The notes under the pieces: model-generated | The model's database searches: none | Seen by the model: the letters and a program-made list of their open reading frames with translations, nothing else | What the model was told of the DNA's origin: nothing | Part shown: positions 52,205-61,709 of the stretch, in pieces | Numbering within the stretch: position 1 is the first letter of the stretch | Layout: each line of letters starts with the position of its first letter | Source: Piscinibacter sp047602365 | Lineage (GTDB): Bacteria; Pseudomonadota; Gammaproteobacteria; Burkholderiales; Burkholderiaceae_C | Reading direction: 5' to 3' | Assembly: GCA_047602365.1 (NCBI GenBank) | Contig: JASGHM010000001.1 | Coordinates: 1,116,001-1,180,000 of the forward strand | DNA length: 64,000 bases | Made by a program: the position numbers and the translations under genes

Positions 52205-52888
52205 ATGCGCCTGCAGCTCGCACTCCCCCCGCGAACCGCACCTCCACTGCGGGCGCAGTCGCGTGCCGAGGAGATGGCCAACGCCGCCAGCCACGCGCTG
52301 GCCTGTGCGCTGCCGCTGATCGCCTGGCCGGCACTGGCCGCCGCTGCGCCGCGCCATGCGGGCAGGCTGGGCGTCGCCTCGGTGGCGGTGTTCTGCGCGA
52401 CGATGGTGCTGGTGTTCCTGGCCTCGGCGGTCTACCACGCGCTGCCGGCCGGCCGCGCCAAGCTGTGGGCCCGGTCGGTCGACCATGCAGCGATCTACCT
52501 CTACATCGCCGGCAGCAGCACGCCGTTCACGCTCGGCGCGATGCCCGGCTGGGCCGGCATCGCGACCTGCGCGCTGCTGTGGGCGCTGGCGCTGACCGGC
52601 GCTGCGCTGAAGCTGATGCGCCGGCTGACCAACAAGCGCCTGTCCACCGGCCTGTACCTGCTGCTCGGCTGGGCCGCGCTGCTGGCCGCCTGGCCGGGAC
52701 TGGTGGCGATGGACGTCTCGGTGCTGCTGTGGCTGGCCGGCGGCATCGCGGCCTACCTGGTCGGCACGGCCTTCTTCGTGTTCGACTCGTCGCTGCGCTT
52801 CGGCCACTTCGTGTGGCACCTGTGCGTGATGGCCGGCAGCGGCTGCCACCTGGCGGCGGCGATGGGGCCGGCGCTGGGAACGGGCTGA
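52205..52888 (+). CDS. Hemolysin III / PAQR-family membrane protein
   Basis: A 227-residue seven-helix protein of the PAQR/HlyIII family. Conserved metal-site residues are in SAVYHAL (helix 2), DHAAIYLYIAGSSTPF (helix 3) and FGHFVWHLCVMAGSGCHLAA (final helix). Eukaryotic relatives are ceramidase-like receptors; bacterial members are of uncertain function and the name hemolysin is historical. The ATG lies at 52205. It stands alone, ending 35 bases before the convergent LysR gene. Confidence 0.9.
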   Translation: MRLQLALPPRTAPPLRAQSRAEEMANAASHALACALPLIAWPALAAAAPRHAGRLGVASVAVFCATMVLVFLASAVYHALPAGRAKLWARSVDHAAIYLYIAGSSTPFTLGAMPGWAGIATCALLWALALTGAALKLMRRLTNKRLSTGLYLLLGWAALLAAWPGLVAMDVSVLLWLAGGIAAYLVGTAFFVFDSSLRFGHFVWHLCVMAGSGCHLAAAMGPALGTG

Positions 52889-52923
52889 CGAGATCCGCCC
52901 TGGGCCGTGCCCGACGCCGGGTG

Positions 52924-53892
52924 TCAGCTGCGGCGGCCCTTGCGCCATCGACTGGCAGCATGGGTCAGCTCCCTGCTCGTGAGCACGTGCGCAGGCGATT
53001 CGAGCAGCCTCGCGACCGCCAGGTCGATGAAGGCCCTGACGCGTCGAGGCTGGGCGGTCCGGCTGCCGTAGTAGAGGTGGAGGCCGATGTGCTCCGTCAT
53101 GTGCGGCAACAGCAGCGGCACCAGTCTGCCTTCGCGGATGTGCCGAGCAGCAATGAAGTTGGCGACCTGCCCGATCACCTGCCCGGCGAGCATGGCCTGC
53201 AGTTCCAGCTCGGTGTCGTTGGTCGACAGCGTGGGCGAGACATGGCGGTGCACCACCTCGCCGTCGACGTTCAGGTACCAGGGCAGCACCTGTCCGGTGG
53301 CCGGGTGGCGAAAGGCGCTGCAGCGGTGGCGGGCCAGGTCGTCCAGCGAACCCGGCGCGCCATGGCGATCCAGGTAGGACGGCGCGGCGCAGATCATCAG
53401 CTGAACCGCAAACAGTCTCCTCGCGATCACCCCTTCGTCGGGTGACGCGCCGATCCTGAAGCCCACGTCCACGCGTTCGAGCACCCAGTTGCTCTTGCCG
53501 TCGTCGAGTTGCACGTCGGGCTGCACACCCGGGTAGTGCCGGCAGAACTCGTCGAGCACCGGCATCAGGATGCCGCCGAACGACGATCGTGGCCCGACGA
53601 TGCGCAGCGGCCCGGCGATCTCGTCCTTGGCTTCGCGCGCCTGGCTCAGCGCACGGTCGAGCGTCGCGAGGGCGGGCCGCGTCGTCTCCAGGAAGCGCTG
53701 GCCCTCGTCGGTCAGGGCCAGGCTGCGCGTCGTGCGGTGCAGCAGCCGCACGCCGAGGTGAGCCTCGAGCTGGGCGATCGCCTGGCTGGCGGCCTGCGGC
53801 GTGACCCCCTGCGAGAGAGCGGCGCGCCGGATGCTGCCCAGTTCGACCGCCTTCGCAAAGGTCGCGATGGCGCGCAGTTCGTTGATGGCCAT
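52924..53892 (-). CDS. LysR-family regulator, divergent from MFS operon
   Basis: A 322-residue LysR protein. The helix-turn-helix is in ELGSIRRAALSQGVTPQAAS then LGVRLLHRTTRSLALTDEG. The effector-binding domain (about 90-295) follows, with a basic Arg/Lys tail. It faces a five-gene operon of an MFS pump and oxidoreductases across a 107-base gap that contains an inverted repeat with LysR-type spacing. It probably activates that operon in response to a toxic or aromatic compound and represses itself. Confidence 0.93.
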   Translation of the reverse strand: MAINELRAIATFAKAVELGSIRRAALSQGVTPQAASQAIAQLEAHLGVRLLHRTTRSLALTDEGQRFLETTRPALATLDRALSQAREAKDEIAGPLRIVGPRSSFGGILMPVLDEFCRHYPGVQPDVQLDDGKSNWVLERVDVGFRIGASPDEGVIARRLFAVQLMICAAPSYLDRHGAPGSLDDLARHRCSAFRHPATGQVLPWYLNVDGEVVHRHVSPTLSTNDTELELQAMLAGQVIGQVANFIAARHIREGRLVPLLLPHMTEHIGLHLYYGSRTAQPRRVRAFIDLAVARLLESPAHVLTSRELTHAASRWRKGRRS

Positions 53893-53927
53893 GGTGGATT
53901 CTGTGCCTGCGGTGGCGCTTGATTGGC

Positions 53928-53957
53928 AAAACTTGCTTGATTGTCGTGCAAGCTTTT
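53928..53957. promoter_or_regulatory. LysR-type operator between lysR and MFS genes
   Basis: AAAACTTGC and GCAAGCTTTT form a nearly perfect inverted repeat (arms 9-10 bases) separated by 11 bases. It is centred in the divergent promoter gap. Its size and AT-rich ends suit the LTTR box of the adjacent LysR regulator. Confidence 0.65.
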
Positions 53958-53999
53958 GCTGGCTAGTCGATTGATACGCCGCTGCCTAGAGTGGCGGAC

Positions 54000-55442
54000 A
54001 TGGACACCCGGAACCCCTCCGCCGCACCAGCCGGCGCCCGCCATCGCAACGCGGTGCTCGCCCTGGTGCTGGCGAGCTACCTGATGATCGTGCTCGACAT
54101 CTCGATCGTCGTCACCGGTCTGCCCCGCATTCGCGACAGCCTGGGCTTCAGCCCGGCCGCGCTCTCGTGGGTGCACACGGCCTACACGCTGAGCTTCGGC
54201 GGCCTGCTGATGGCCGGTGCACGCGCCAGCGACCTGTTCGGCCGCAGGCGCATGCTGATCGCCGGCCTGAGCCTGTTCGTGCTGTCTTCGCTGGCCATCG
54301 GGCTGGCCCAGTCGCCCGCGCTGCTGATCGCCGCGCGGGCAGTGCAGGGCCTGGGATCGGCCATCCTGGCGCCGGCCACGCTGGCGCTGCTCTCGGTGAC
54401 CTTTCCCGAAGGCGCGGAGCGTACGCGGGCGCTGGGCTGGTACGGCGCCACCGCGGGCGTCGGCGCGAGCATCGGCATGGTGCTGGGCGGCGTGCTGGCC
54501 GACCTGCTGTCGTGGCGTGCCGGCTTCTTCATCAACCTGCCGATCGGGCTGGCGCTGCTGTGGGGCGTGTCGCGACTCGTCCGCGATGACCGCGTGCAAA
54601 CGGGGCGACTCGACCTGGTCGGCGCGGTGCTGTCGACGCTGGGCATGGTGCTGCTGGTCTTCGGCCTGGTCGAAGCCGCCGAGGCCGGCTGGCGCTCGCC
54701 CTTGGCCGTGCTGCCGCTCGTCGTGGCGCTGCTCGCACTGGTGGCCTTCCTCCGCCATGAGGGCCGCACTGCGCAGCCGCTGCTGCCGCTGCACCTGTTC
54801 GCGAGCCGGGTGCGTTCGGGCGCCTATGTGGCGCGCCTGCTGTTCCTGGCCGGCGTGATCGGCTTCTGGTTCTACCTGACGCAGTACCTGCAGGTCGTGC
54901 TCGGCATGCGGCCCTTGCAGGCCGGAATGGCCTTTCTGCCGGCCACGGTGGTGCAGTTCTTGGCTGCGACCTGCGTTCCGCCGCTGGCGCGCCGCTGGGG
55001 TCACGAGCGGCTGCTGGCCGTCGGCATCGGCCTCACGGCCGCCGGCATGGCCTGGCTGGCGCAACTTGGCCCGGACACCCGCTACCTCAGCGGCGTCGCC
55101 CTGCCGATGGCGCTGCTCGGCATCGGCCAGGGGGTGTCGCTGAGCCCGCTGACGATCGCCGGTGTCTCCGGCGTCGCGCCGCAGGACGCCGGTGCTGCCT
55201 CCGGCCTCGTCAACGCCGCGCATCAGCTGGGCGGCTCGCTCGGGCTGGCGCTGCTCGTCGTGGTCTACGCAGCCAGCGCCGGACATGCGCCGGGCACGAC
55301 TGCCGATCTCGCCCACCGCGTCGCCACCTGCCTCGGCGTCAGCGCCGGGCTGCTCGTGCTCGCGCTCATCGTGGTCCTGGCCTGCTTGCTGCCGCGGGCA
55401 TCGACCCGGCGCGGCCCCGCGCCAGCCACCTCACCCCTCTGA
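54000..55442 (+). CDS. MFS drug:H+ antiporter, DHA2 family (14 helices)
   Basis: A 480-residue transporter with about 14 membrane helices. LVLASYLMIVLDISIVVTGL (helix 1, motif D1-like), ARASDLFGRRRMLIAGLS (motif A) and LGWYGATAGVGASIGMVLGG (motif C, antiporter) mark the DHA2 (EmrB/QacA) family. It should export hydrophobic or toxic compounds with protons. ATG at 54000; a GTG at 53991 is an alternative. First gene of the LysR-linked operon; the aldo/keto reductase gene begins 11 bases after its stop. Confidence 0.92.
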   Translation: MDTRNPSAAPAGARHRNAVLALVLASYLMIVLDISIVVTGLPRIRDSLGFSPAALSWVHTAYTLSFGGLLMAGARASDLFGRRRMLIAGLSLFVLSSLAIGLAQSPALLIAARAVQGLGSAILAPATLALLSVTFPEGAERTRALGWYGATAGVGASIGMVLGGVLADLLSWRAGFFINLPIGLALLWGVSRLVRDDRVQTGRLDLVGAVLSTLGMVLLVFGLVEAAEAGWRSPLAVLPLVVALLALVAFLRHEGRTAQPLLPLHLFASRVRSGAYVARLLFLAGVIGFWFYLTQYLQVVLGMRPLQAGMAFLPATVVQFLAATCVPPLARRWGHERLLAVGIGLTAAGMAWLAQLGPDTRYLSGVALPMALLGIGQGVSLSPLTIAGVSGVAPQDAGAASGLVNAAHQLGGSLGLALLVVVYAASAGHAPGTTADLAHRVATCLGVSAGLLVLALIVVLACLLPRASTRRGPAPATSPL

Positions 55443-55453
55443 ACCTGAAGAAG

Positions 55454-56440
55454 ATGAACATGAACCATCGTCAACTGGGCCGCGGCGGCCCCCTCGTGTC
55501 GGCTCTGGGCTTCGGCTGCATGGGCCTGAGCTTCGGCTACGGCCCCGGCCTCGACCGCGCCAGCGGCGTGCAGATGATCCGCAACGCCTTCGAGCGCGGC
55601 GTGACCCTCTTCGACACCGCCGAGGCCTACGGCGCGCTGAACGAGGAGATGGTCGGCGAGGCGCTGGCGCCGGTGCGCGACCAGGTCGTCATCGCCACCA
55701 AGTTCGGCTTCAGGGATGGCGACGCGACGGCCGGCATGGACAGCCGGCCCGAACGCATCCGCTTCGTCGTCGAGCAGTCGCTGCAGCGGCTGCGCACCGA
55801 CCGCATCGACCTGCTGTACCAGCACCGCGTCGACCCGGCCGTGCCGATGGAGGACGTGGCCGGCACGGTGAAGGATCTGATCGCACAGGGCAAGGTGTGC
55901 CACTTCGGCCTGTCGGAGGCGGGTGTCGAATCGATCCGCCGTGCGCACGCGGTGCAGCCGGTGGCCGCGTTGCAGAGCGAGTACTCGTTGTGGTGGCGCG
56001 AGCCCGAGCGGGCCGTGCTGCCGTTGCTGGACGAACTCGGCATCGGCTTCGTGCCTTTCAGCCCGCTGGGCAAGGGCTTCCTGACCGGGGCCATCGACGC
56101 GCAGACCGAGTTTGCCAAGGACGACTTCCGCAACATCGTGCCGCGCTTCGCGGCCGAGGCGCGGCAGGCCAACCAGGCGCTGGTCGACGCCATCACCGCC
56201 ATCGCACGGGCCAGGCAGGCCACGCCCGCACAGGTGGCGCTCGCCTGGCTGCTGGCACAGCGGCCGTGGATCGTGCCGATTCCAGGCACCACCAAGCTGC
56301 ACCGGCTGAACGAGAACCTGGGCGCCGACCGGCTGCTGCTCGATGCCGAGGACCTGGAGCGCATCGCCGGTGTGCTGGCGCGTTGTCCCGTCCAGGGCGA
56401 ACGCTACCCCGCACAACTGGCCAGCCGCGTCGGCCGCTGA
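55454..56440 (+). CDS. Aldo/keto reductase
   Basis: A 328-residue NADP(H)-dependent TIM-barrel reductase. GVTLFDTAEAYGALNEEMVG holds the catalytic Asp and Tyr. IATKFGFRDG holds the Lys and DLLYQHRVDP the His. VPIPGTTKLHRLNENLGA is the NADP phosphate-binding loop. It is closest to the AKR13/YajO-like group. It probably reduces reactive aldehydes or ketones handled by the operon. Two Met codons (55454 and 55460) lie close together; spacing from GAAGAAG slightly favours the second. Confidence 0.92.
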   Translation: MNMNHRQLGRGGPLVSALGFGCMGLSFGYGPGLDRASGVQMIRNAFERGVTLFDTAEAYGALNEEMVGEALAPVRDQVVIATKFGFRDGDATAGMDSRPERIRFVVEQSLQRLRTDRIDLLYQHRVDPAVPMEDVAGTVKDLIAQGKVCHFGLSEAGVESIRRAHAVQPVAALQSEYSLWWREPERAVLPLLDELGIGFVPFSPLGKGFLTGAIDAQTEFAKDDFRNIVPRFAAEARQANQALVDAITAIARARQATPAQVALAWLLAQRPWIVPIPGTTKLHRLNENLGADRLLLDAEDLERIAGVLARCPVQGERYPAQLASRVGR

Positions 56441-56462
56441 CCGACCCGAGGAAGACCCGACC

Positions 56463-57527
56463 ATGACCTATCCCGTCAAGAGCTACGCCGCCCATTCGCC
56501 CACCGGCCGCCTGGGCTTGTTCAGCTTCGATCGTCGCAGCCCGCGTGCCGACGATGTCGTCATCGAGGTTCTCTACTGCGGGGTCTGCCACTCCGACCTG
56601 CACAACGTGCGCAACGACTGGGGCAACGCGCAGTACCCCATGGTGCCGGGCCACGAGATCGTCGGCCGCGTGCTGGAGGTCGGCCCCGAGGTCACCCGCT
56701 TCAAGGCCGGCGACCGCGTGGGCGTCGGCTGCATGGTGGATTCGTGCCGCAGTTGCGCCGCCTGCGGCAAGGGCTGGGAGCAGTATTGCGAGAGCGGCTC
56801 CACCTACACCTACAACGGCACCGACCGCGTGGACGGCAGCCGCACCCACGGCGGCTACTCCGAGAAGATCGTGGTCGCGCAGGACTTCGTGCTCAGGGTT
56901 CACGACGCCCTCGACCTCGCCGGCGCCGCACCGCTGCTGTGTGCGGGCATCACGCTGTACTCGCCGCTGCGGCACTGGAAGGTCGGGCCGGGCAGCCGGG
57001 TGGCCATCGTCGGCCTCGGCGGCCTGGGCCACATGGGACTGAAGCTGGCCAAGGCCATGGGGGCCGAGGTCACGCTGTTCAGCCGCTCGCCGGGCAAGGA
57101 GGCCGACGCACGCCGGCTCGGTGCCGACCGCATCGTCATCTCCACCGACCCGGCACAGATGGCGGCCGTGGCCGGTCGCTTCGACCTCGTCGTCGACACC
57201 GTGCCCTACCCGCACGACGTGAACCCCTACGTGCCGACGCTGGCCACCGGCGGCACCCAGGTGATGGTGGGCTACCTGGGCCCGCTGGAGGGCTTCGACA
57301 CCAGGCCGCTGGCGTTCAGCCGCCGTGCCCTGGCCGGCTCGCTGATCGGCGGCATCGCCGAGACCCAGGAGATGCTCGACTTCTGCGGCGCGCACGGCAT
57401 CCACGCGGACATCGAAGTCATCCGCATCCAGAGCATCAACGAAGCCTACGAGCGGCTGCTGAAGGCCGACGTGAAGTACCGCTTCGTGATCGACATGGCT
57501 TCGCTGCGCGACGAGGTGGCGGCATGA
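56463..57527 (+). CDS. Zinc-dependent alcohol dehydrogenase (YahK/cinnamyl type)
   Basis: A 354-residue medium-chain dehydrogenase. The catalytic zinc site is GVCHSDLHNVRNDWG and GHEIVGRVLEVG. Structural zinc ligands are in CMVDSCRSCAACGKGWEQYC. The cofactor fold is VAIVGLGGLGHMGLKLAKAM followed by FSRSPGKEADARRLGA, favouring NADP. This matches the YahK/cinnamyl alcohol dehydrogenase group, which reduces a broad range of aldehydes. The SDR-like gene overlaps its stop by 4 bases (ATGA). Confidence 0.94.
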   Translation: MTYPVKSYAAHSPTGRLGLFSFDRRSPRADDVVIEVLYCGVCHSDLHNVRNDWGNAQYPMVPGHEIVGRVLEVGPEVTRFKAGDRVGVGCMVDSCRSCAACGKGWEQYCESGSTYTYNGTDRVDGSRTHGGYSEKIVVAQDFVLRVHDALDLAGAAPLLCAGITLYSPLRHWKVGPGSRVAIVGLGGLGHMGLKLAKAMGAEVTLFSRSPGKEADARRLGADRIVISTDPAQMAAVAGRFDLVVDTVPYPHDVNPYVPTLATGGTQVMVGYLGPLEGFDTRPLAFSRRALAGSLIGGIAETQEMLDFCGAHGIHADIEVIRIQSINEAYERLLKADVKYRFVIDMASLRDEVAA

Positions 57528-58312
57528 GTGCGCGCGGGTCGACCGTGCTCGTGGTCGGCGCCACCGGCAGCATCGGCCGACTCGTGGTGGCCGAGGCGCT
57601 GCGGCGCGGCTTCGTCGTGCGTGCGCTGGTGCGCGACCCGGCTCGTGCCCGCGGCCTGCCGGCCGGGGCCGAGCGCGCCGTCGGAGATCTGACAGAGCCT
57701 CGGACGCTGGTCGCAGCGCTCGAAGGTGTCGACGCCGTCGTGTTCACGCACGGCAGCGACGGCGGCGGCAAGACTGCCGCCGAGCAGGTCGACTACGGCG
57801 GCGTGCGCAACGTCCTGCGCGCGCTGGCCGGCCGGCCTGCCCGCATCGCGCTGATGACGGCCATCGGTGTCACGAACCGCGAAGCCGCCTACAACCGCTC
57901 CACGCAGATCCACGACTGGAAGCGGCGCGGCGAGCGCCTGCTGCGTGCCAGCGGGCTGCCGTACACCATCGTGCGGCCGGGCTGGTTCGACTACAACGCG
58001 CCCGATCAGCAGCGCCTCGTGTTCCTGCAGGGCGACACCCGCCAGGCCGGTGATCCGAGCGACGGTGCGGTCGCCCGGCAGCAGATCGCACAGGTCCTGG
58101 TGAGCAGCCTGCGTTCCGAGGCCGCGCTGGGCAGGACCTTCGAGCTGGTGGCCGAACGTGGGCCTGCTCCAAAGGATCTGGAGGCCCTGTTCGCCGCGCT
58201 GGAGCCCGACGTACCCGGCGCGCTCGACGCCGTGCGCGACACCACCAACATGCCGCTCGCTGCCGAGCCCGCGCCGGTGCGCGAGGACCTGGCGCACTTC
58301 TCCCCGCGCTGA
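57524..58312 (+). CDS. NAD(P)H-binding SDR-like protein (atypical SDR)
   Basis: A 262-residue Rossmann-fold protein. VLVVGATGSIGRLVVAEAL is the glycine-rich NAD(P) motif, and ALVRDPARARGLP supplies Arg for NADP. DAVVFTHGSDG and LPYTIVRPGWFDYN are typical of atypical SDRs (NmrA/YwnB-like). The classical YxxxK is not obvious, so catalysis is unsure; it may be a redox sensor or isomerase. It is translationally coupled to the alcohol dehydrogenase and followed by the cupin gene 36 bases on. Confidence 0.87.
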   Translation: MSARGSTVLVVGATGSIGRLVVAEALRRGFVVRALVRDPARARGLPAGAERAVGDLTEPRTLVAALEGVDAVVFTHGSDGGGKTAAEQVDYGGVRNVLRALAGRPARIALMTAIGVTNREAAYNRSTQIHDWKRRGERLLRASGLPYTIVRPGWFDYNAPDQQRLVFLQGDTRQAGDPSDGAVARQQIAQVLVSSLRSEAALGRTFELVAERGPAPKDLEALFAALEPDVPGALDAVRDTTNMPLAAEPAPVREDLAHFSPR

Positions 58313-58348
58313 CCACGCGGCACCCCACCCGAGTCGAAGGAGTTCACG

Positions 58349-59164
58349 ATGAAACACTGGATCACTGCAACCGCGCTGGCCCTGTCGATGGTCGAGCCTG
58401 CCGCCGCCGTCGAACCCGAACTGAAGCTGGCGCGCGCCGGCACGCGGGCCGTCAACCCGGCGCCGGCGCAGAACTTCACCGGCGCGGTGACTGTCGAGAT
58501 GCTGCATGTGCCCGAAGGCGCACAGCGTGCCTCGGCCGGCACGGTCAGCTTCAAGCCGGGCGCGCGCACCGCCTGGCACAGCCACCCGCTGGGCCAGACG
58601 CTCGTCGTCACCGCCGGCATCGGGCGCGTGCAGCGCTGGGGCGGCGCGGTCGAGGAGATCCGCGTCGGCGACGTGGTCCACATCCCGGCCCACGTCAAGC
58701 ACTGGCATGGTGCCGCGCCGGACAGTGCGATGACGCACATCGCCATCACCGAAGCGCTGAACGGAAGCGCGGCCGAGTGGATGGAACAGGTCAGCGACGC
58801 GCAGTACGGCAAGGCGCCCGTGCCGGTGTCCGGTGCCGCCCCCGCCCAGCCGCCGCAGGGGCAGAAGCTCTTCGGCGACATCGCACCGAAGTTCGCTCAG
58901 CTCACCGACGATGTGCTGTTCGGCGACGTGTGGGCCCGGCCCGGTCTGTCGCCGCGCGATCGCAGCCTGGCCACGGTCAGCGCGTTGATCGCGATGAACC
59001 GACCCGAGCAGTTGCGTGCACACCTGGCCCGTGCCCGCCAGAACGGCTTGTCCGACGCCGAGCTGATCGAGGCGACCACGCACCTGGCCTTCTATGCGGG
59101 CTGGCCGAGTGCGGTGACGGCGATCGGCGTGGCACGCGAGGTCTTTGCTCCGACCAGGCCGTAG
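58349..59164 (+). CDS. Exported cupin-carboxymuconolactone decarboxylase fusion
   Basis: A 271-residue two-domain protein. The signal peptide is residues 1-20 (ending VEPAAAV). Residues 45-150 form a cupin with metal ligands in TAWHSHPLGQTLVVTAG and DVVHIPAHVKHWHGA. Residues 175-265 form a carboxymuconolactone decarboxylase/AhpD-like helical domain (PRDRSLATVSALIAMNRPEQ, then ATTHLAFYAGWPSA). That domain lacks the CxxC pair of AhpD, so peroxidase activity is unlikely. It closes the LysR-linked operon. The substrate is unknown; periplasmic processing of a ring compound is possible. Confidence 0.87.
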   Translation: MKHWITATALALSMVEPAAAVEPELKLARAGTRAVNPAPAQNFTGAVTVEMLHVPEGAQRASAGTVSFKPGARTAWHSHPLGQTLVVTAGIGRVQRWGGAVEEIRVGDVVHIPAHVKHWHGAAPDSAMTHIAITEALNGSAAEWMEQVSDAQYGKAPVPVSGAAPAQPPQGQKLFGDIAPKFAQLTDDVLFGDVWARPGLSPRDRSLATVSALIAMNRPEQLRAHLARARQNGLSDAELIEATTHLAFYAGWPSAVTAIGVAREVFAPTRP

Positions 59165-59195
59165 CACGGCCTCGACGCCACGGGAACCGCCTGCA

Positions 59196-59828
<633 letters not shown>

Positions 59829-59856
59829 GGTCGCGCTCCTTGTCGTGGTGAGCATA

Positions 59857-61695
59857 TCAACGCCAGCCGGGCAGCACGCGCGCGATCAGCGTGCCGCAGG
59901 CCGGGCCGGGCGGCTGCGAGACCGGTGCGTCCGCCGCCGGCGGCAGATGGCGCAGCTGGTCGGCGTCGGCCATGGGCACCAGCCGCGTCTCGGCGAAGCG
60001 GCACAGCGCTTCGGCGTCGCCGCACAGCGGCTGCTCGTAGAGCTCGATGCCTGCATCGCCGCGCAGCAGCGCAAAGCGCCCGGTCGCGCCCAGGGCCATC
60101 GCACGAACCGTACCCGCACCACCGCGCAGGCCGAACAGGCGAACGAAGCCGAAGCTGCTGATCACCTCGGCAGGCCCGTCGCCACCGGCGTGCACGAGGC
60201 AGCGCCCGCTGGCGACAAAACCCGCCGCCACCGAGGCGGACCCGAGCGCCACGCCGCGCTGCGGCTGCGCCGGGTCGACCAGCTGCAGCGGTGCCTCGCG
60301 CGGCGCGATCGCCAGCATCCACTTGGCCAGCGCCGATTCGCCCTCGCGGTTGAAGTCGAGCGCCGCGGTGCCGCCGGGGGTCGCCCATTCGGCCAGCGGC
60401 CTTGCCGCGGCCCAGTCCCACAGCCGCGCCCGTGCACCGCCGGTGGCCAGGCGCTCGCCGTCGTGCGAGAAGGCCAGCGCATCGAGCGGCCCGTCGTCCG
60501 CGCCGCCCTGTGCCAGCGTGCGCTCGTCGGCCAGGTTCAGCACCCGCCAGCCGCCGGCCTCGTCGGCCACAGCCAGCCGCTTGCCGTCGGGCGAGAAGGC
60601 CAGGCGGCGCAGTGCCGGCAGCACGACCCGGCGCGGCGCGCCGCTGCCCTGCCACAGCCACAGGCCGTCGGCGGCGGCCACTGCGAGCGTGCCGTCGCGC
60701 GACACCGCGAGGGCGCGTGCGGCACCGGTCATCGCCGCAGCGGGCCGCGGCCGTGGCGTGCCGTCGGCGACGTCGACATCGAGCACCCGGCCGTCGCCGG
60801 TGAGCACCACGAGATGGCGTGCGTCCGGCGTGAACGCCAGATCGACCGCACCGGGCACGTCGACGCGGCGCTGCGGCGTCGCATCGCCGGCCAGTTCGGC
60901 CAGCGCGCTGCGCAGCGCCGCCGCGGCCGTGCCGCTGGGCCGCCGCGCCACGCCGGCCAGCGCGACCTGCGCCGCCAGCATCGGGTTCTCGCGCTGCAGA
61001 CGCAGCGCCAGCGCACCGAGCTTGACGGAGTCGAGGTTCTCTTCGCGCTCGGCGGCGACCTGCACCATGCGCCAGGCACCCCACAGCGCCAGCGCCAGCA
61101 GCACGGCCGCGCCGATCACCGCGGCGATCATCTGCCGCCAGCGCCCGACATGTTCGTTCCACAGGTCCTCCGGGCTGGCCAGGCCGTGCAGCGGCGCGCC
61201 GACGCGCAGGAAGGCGGCACGGAAGTCGTCGTCTCGCGTGGACAGGCGACGCCAGCCGGTGGCGCCGGTGAAGTCGACCCAGGTCGGCTCCTGCGCGAAG
61301 GCGCCTCGCAGCGGCGGCGGCAAGGCGTCGCTGCGCGTCCAGTCGAAGTCGGTGCCCTGCCAGACGATGGTGCCGGCGGTCTGCGCGATCACGATGCGCT
61401 CGGGCCGGCGGTGGGCCAGCCACCACGACACCTCGCGCGCCACCCATGGCGAGGCCGCCGCCTCGGGGCTGGCCAGCAGCAGCAGCCATTCGGACGATGA
61501 CAGTGCACGTTCGATCGTCTGCCACAGCGCCGGGTTCGCGCCCAGGCTGTGCTGGTCGACGAACACGCGCATCGCGCGCAGCTTCCACCAGGGCCGCGCG
61601 AAGCGGGCCAGCGAACGTGCCAGCGCGGCGGCGAGTGCCTGGTCGCGACCGTGGCTGTACGAGATGAAGGCGCGGTAGCGCGCTGCGCCGGCCAT
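59857..61695 (-). CDS. TIR-domain membrane protein with WD40-like repeats
   Basis: A 612-residue protein. Residues 5-150 form a TIR domain: YRAFISYSHGRDQALAAALA at its start, MRVFVDQHSLG in the middle and SPWVAREVSWWLAH. Glu88 of the last stretch sits where TIR NADases keep their catalytic Glu. One membrane helix (MIAAVIGAAVLLALALWGAW, about 187-208) follows. The C-terminal 350 residues contain at least four WD40-like repeats (LAFSPDGKRLAV, LAFSHDGERLAT and relatives), probably a beta-propeller. It may sense a ligand or damage and trigger NAD+ loss. The start lies 14 bases after the DUF1348 gene stop, so the two may be cotranscribed. Confidence 0.82.
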   Translation of the reverse strand: MAGAARYRAFISYSHGRDQALAAALARSLARFARPWWKLRAMRVFVDQHSLGANPALWQTIERALSSSEWLLLLASPEAAASPWVAREVSWWLAHRRPERIVIAQTAGTIVWQGTDFDWTRSDALPPPLRGAFAQEPTWVDFTGATGWRRLSTRDDDFRAAFLRVGAPLHGLASPEDLWNEHVGRWRQMIAAVIGAAVLLALALWGAWRMVQVAAEREENLDSVKLGALALRLQRENPMLAAQVALAGVARRPSGTAAAALRSALAELAGDATPQRRVDVPGAVDLAFTPDARHLVVLTGDGRVLDVDVADGTPRPRPAAAMTGAARALAVSRDGTLAVAAADGLWLWQGSGAPRRVVLPALRRLAFSPDGKRLAVADEAGGWRVLNLADERTLAQGGADDGPLDALAFSHDGERLATGGARARLWDWAAARPLAEWATPGGTAALDFNREGESALAKWMLAIAPREAPLQLVDPAQPQRGVALGSASVAAGFVASGRCLVHAGGDGPAEVISSFGFVRLFGLRGGAGTVRAMALGATGRFALLRGDAGIELYEQPLCGDAEALCRFAETRLVPMADADQLRHLPPAADAPVSQPPGPACGTLIARVLPGWR

Positions 61696-61709
61696 GGCGC
61701 AGCATACGG

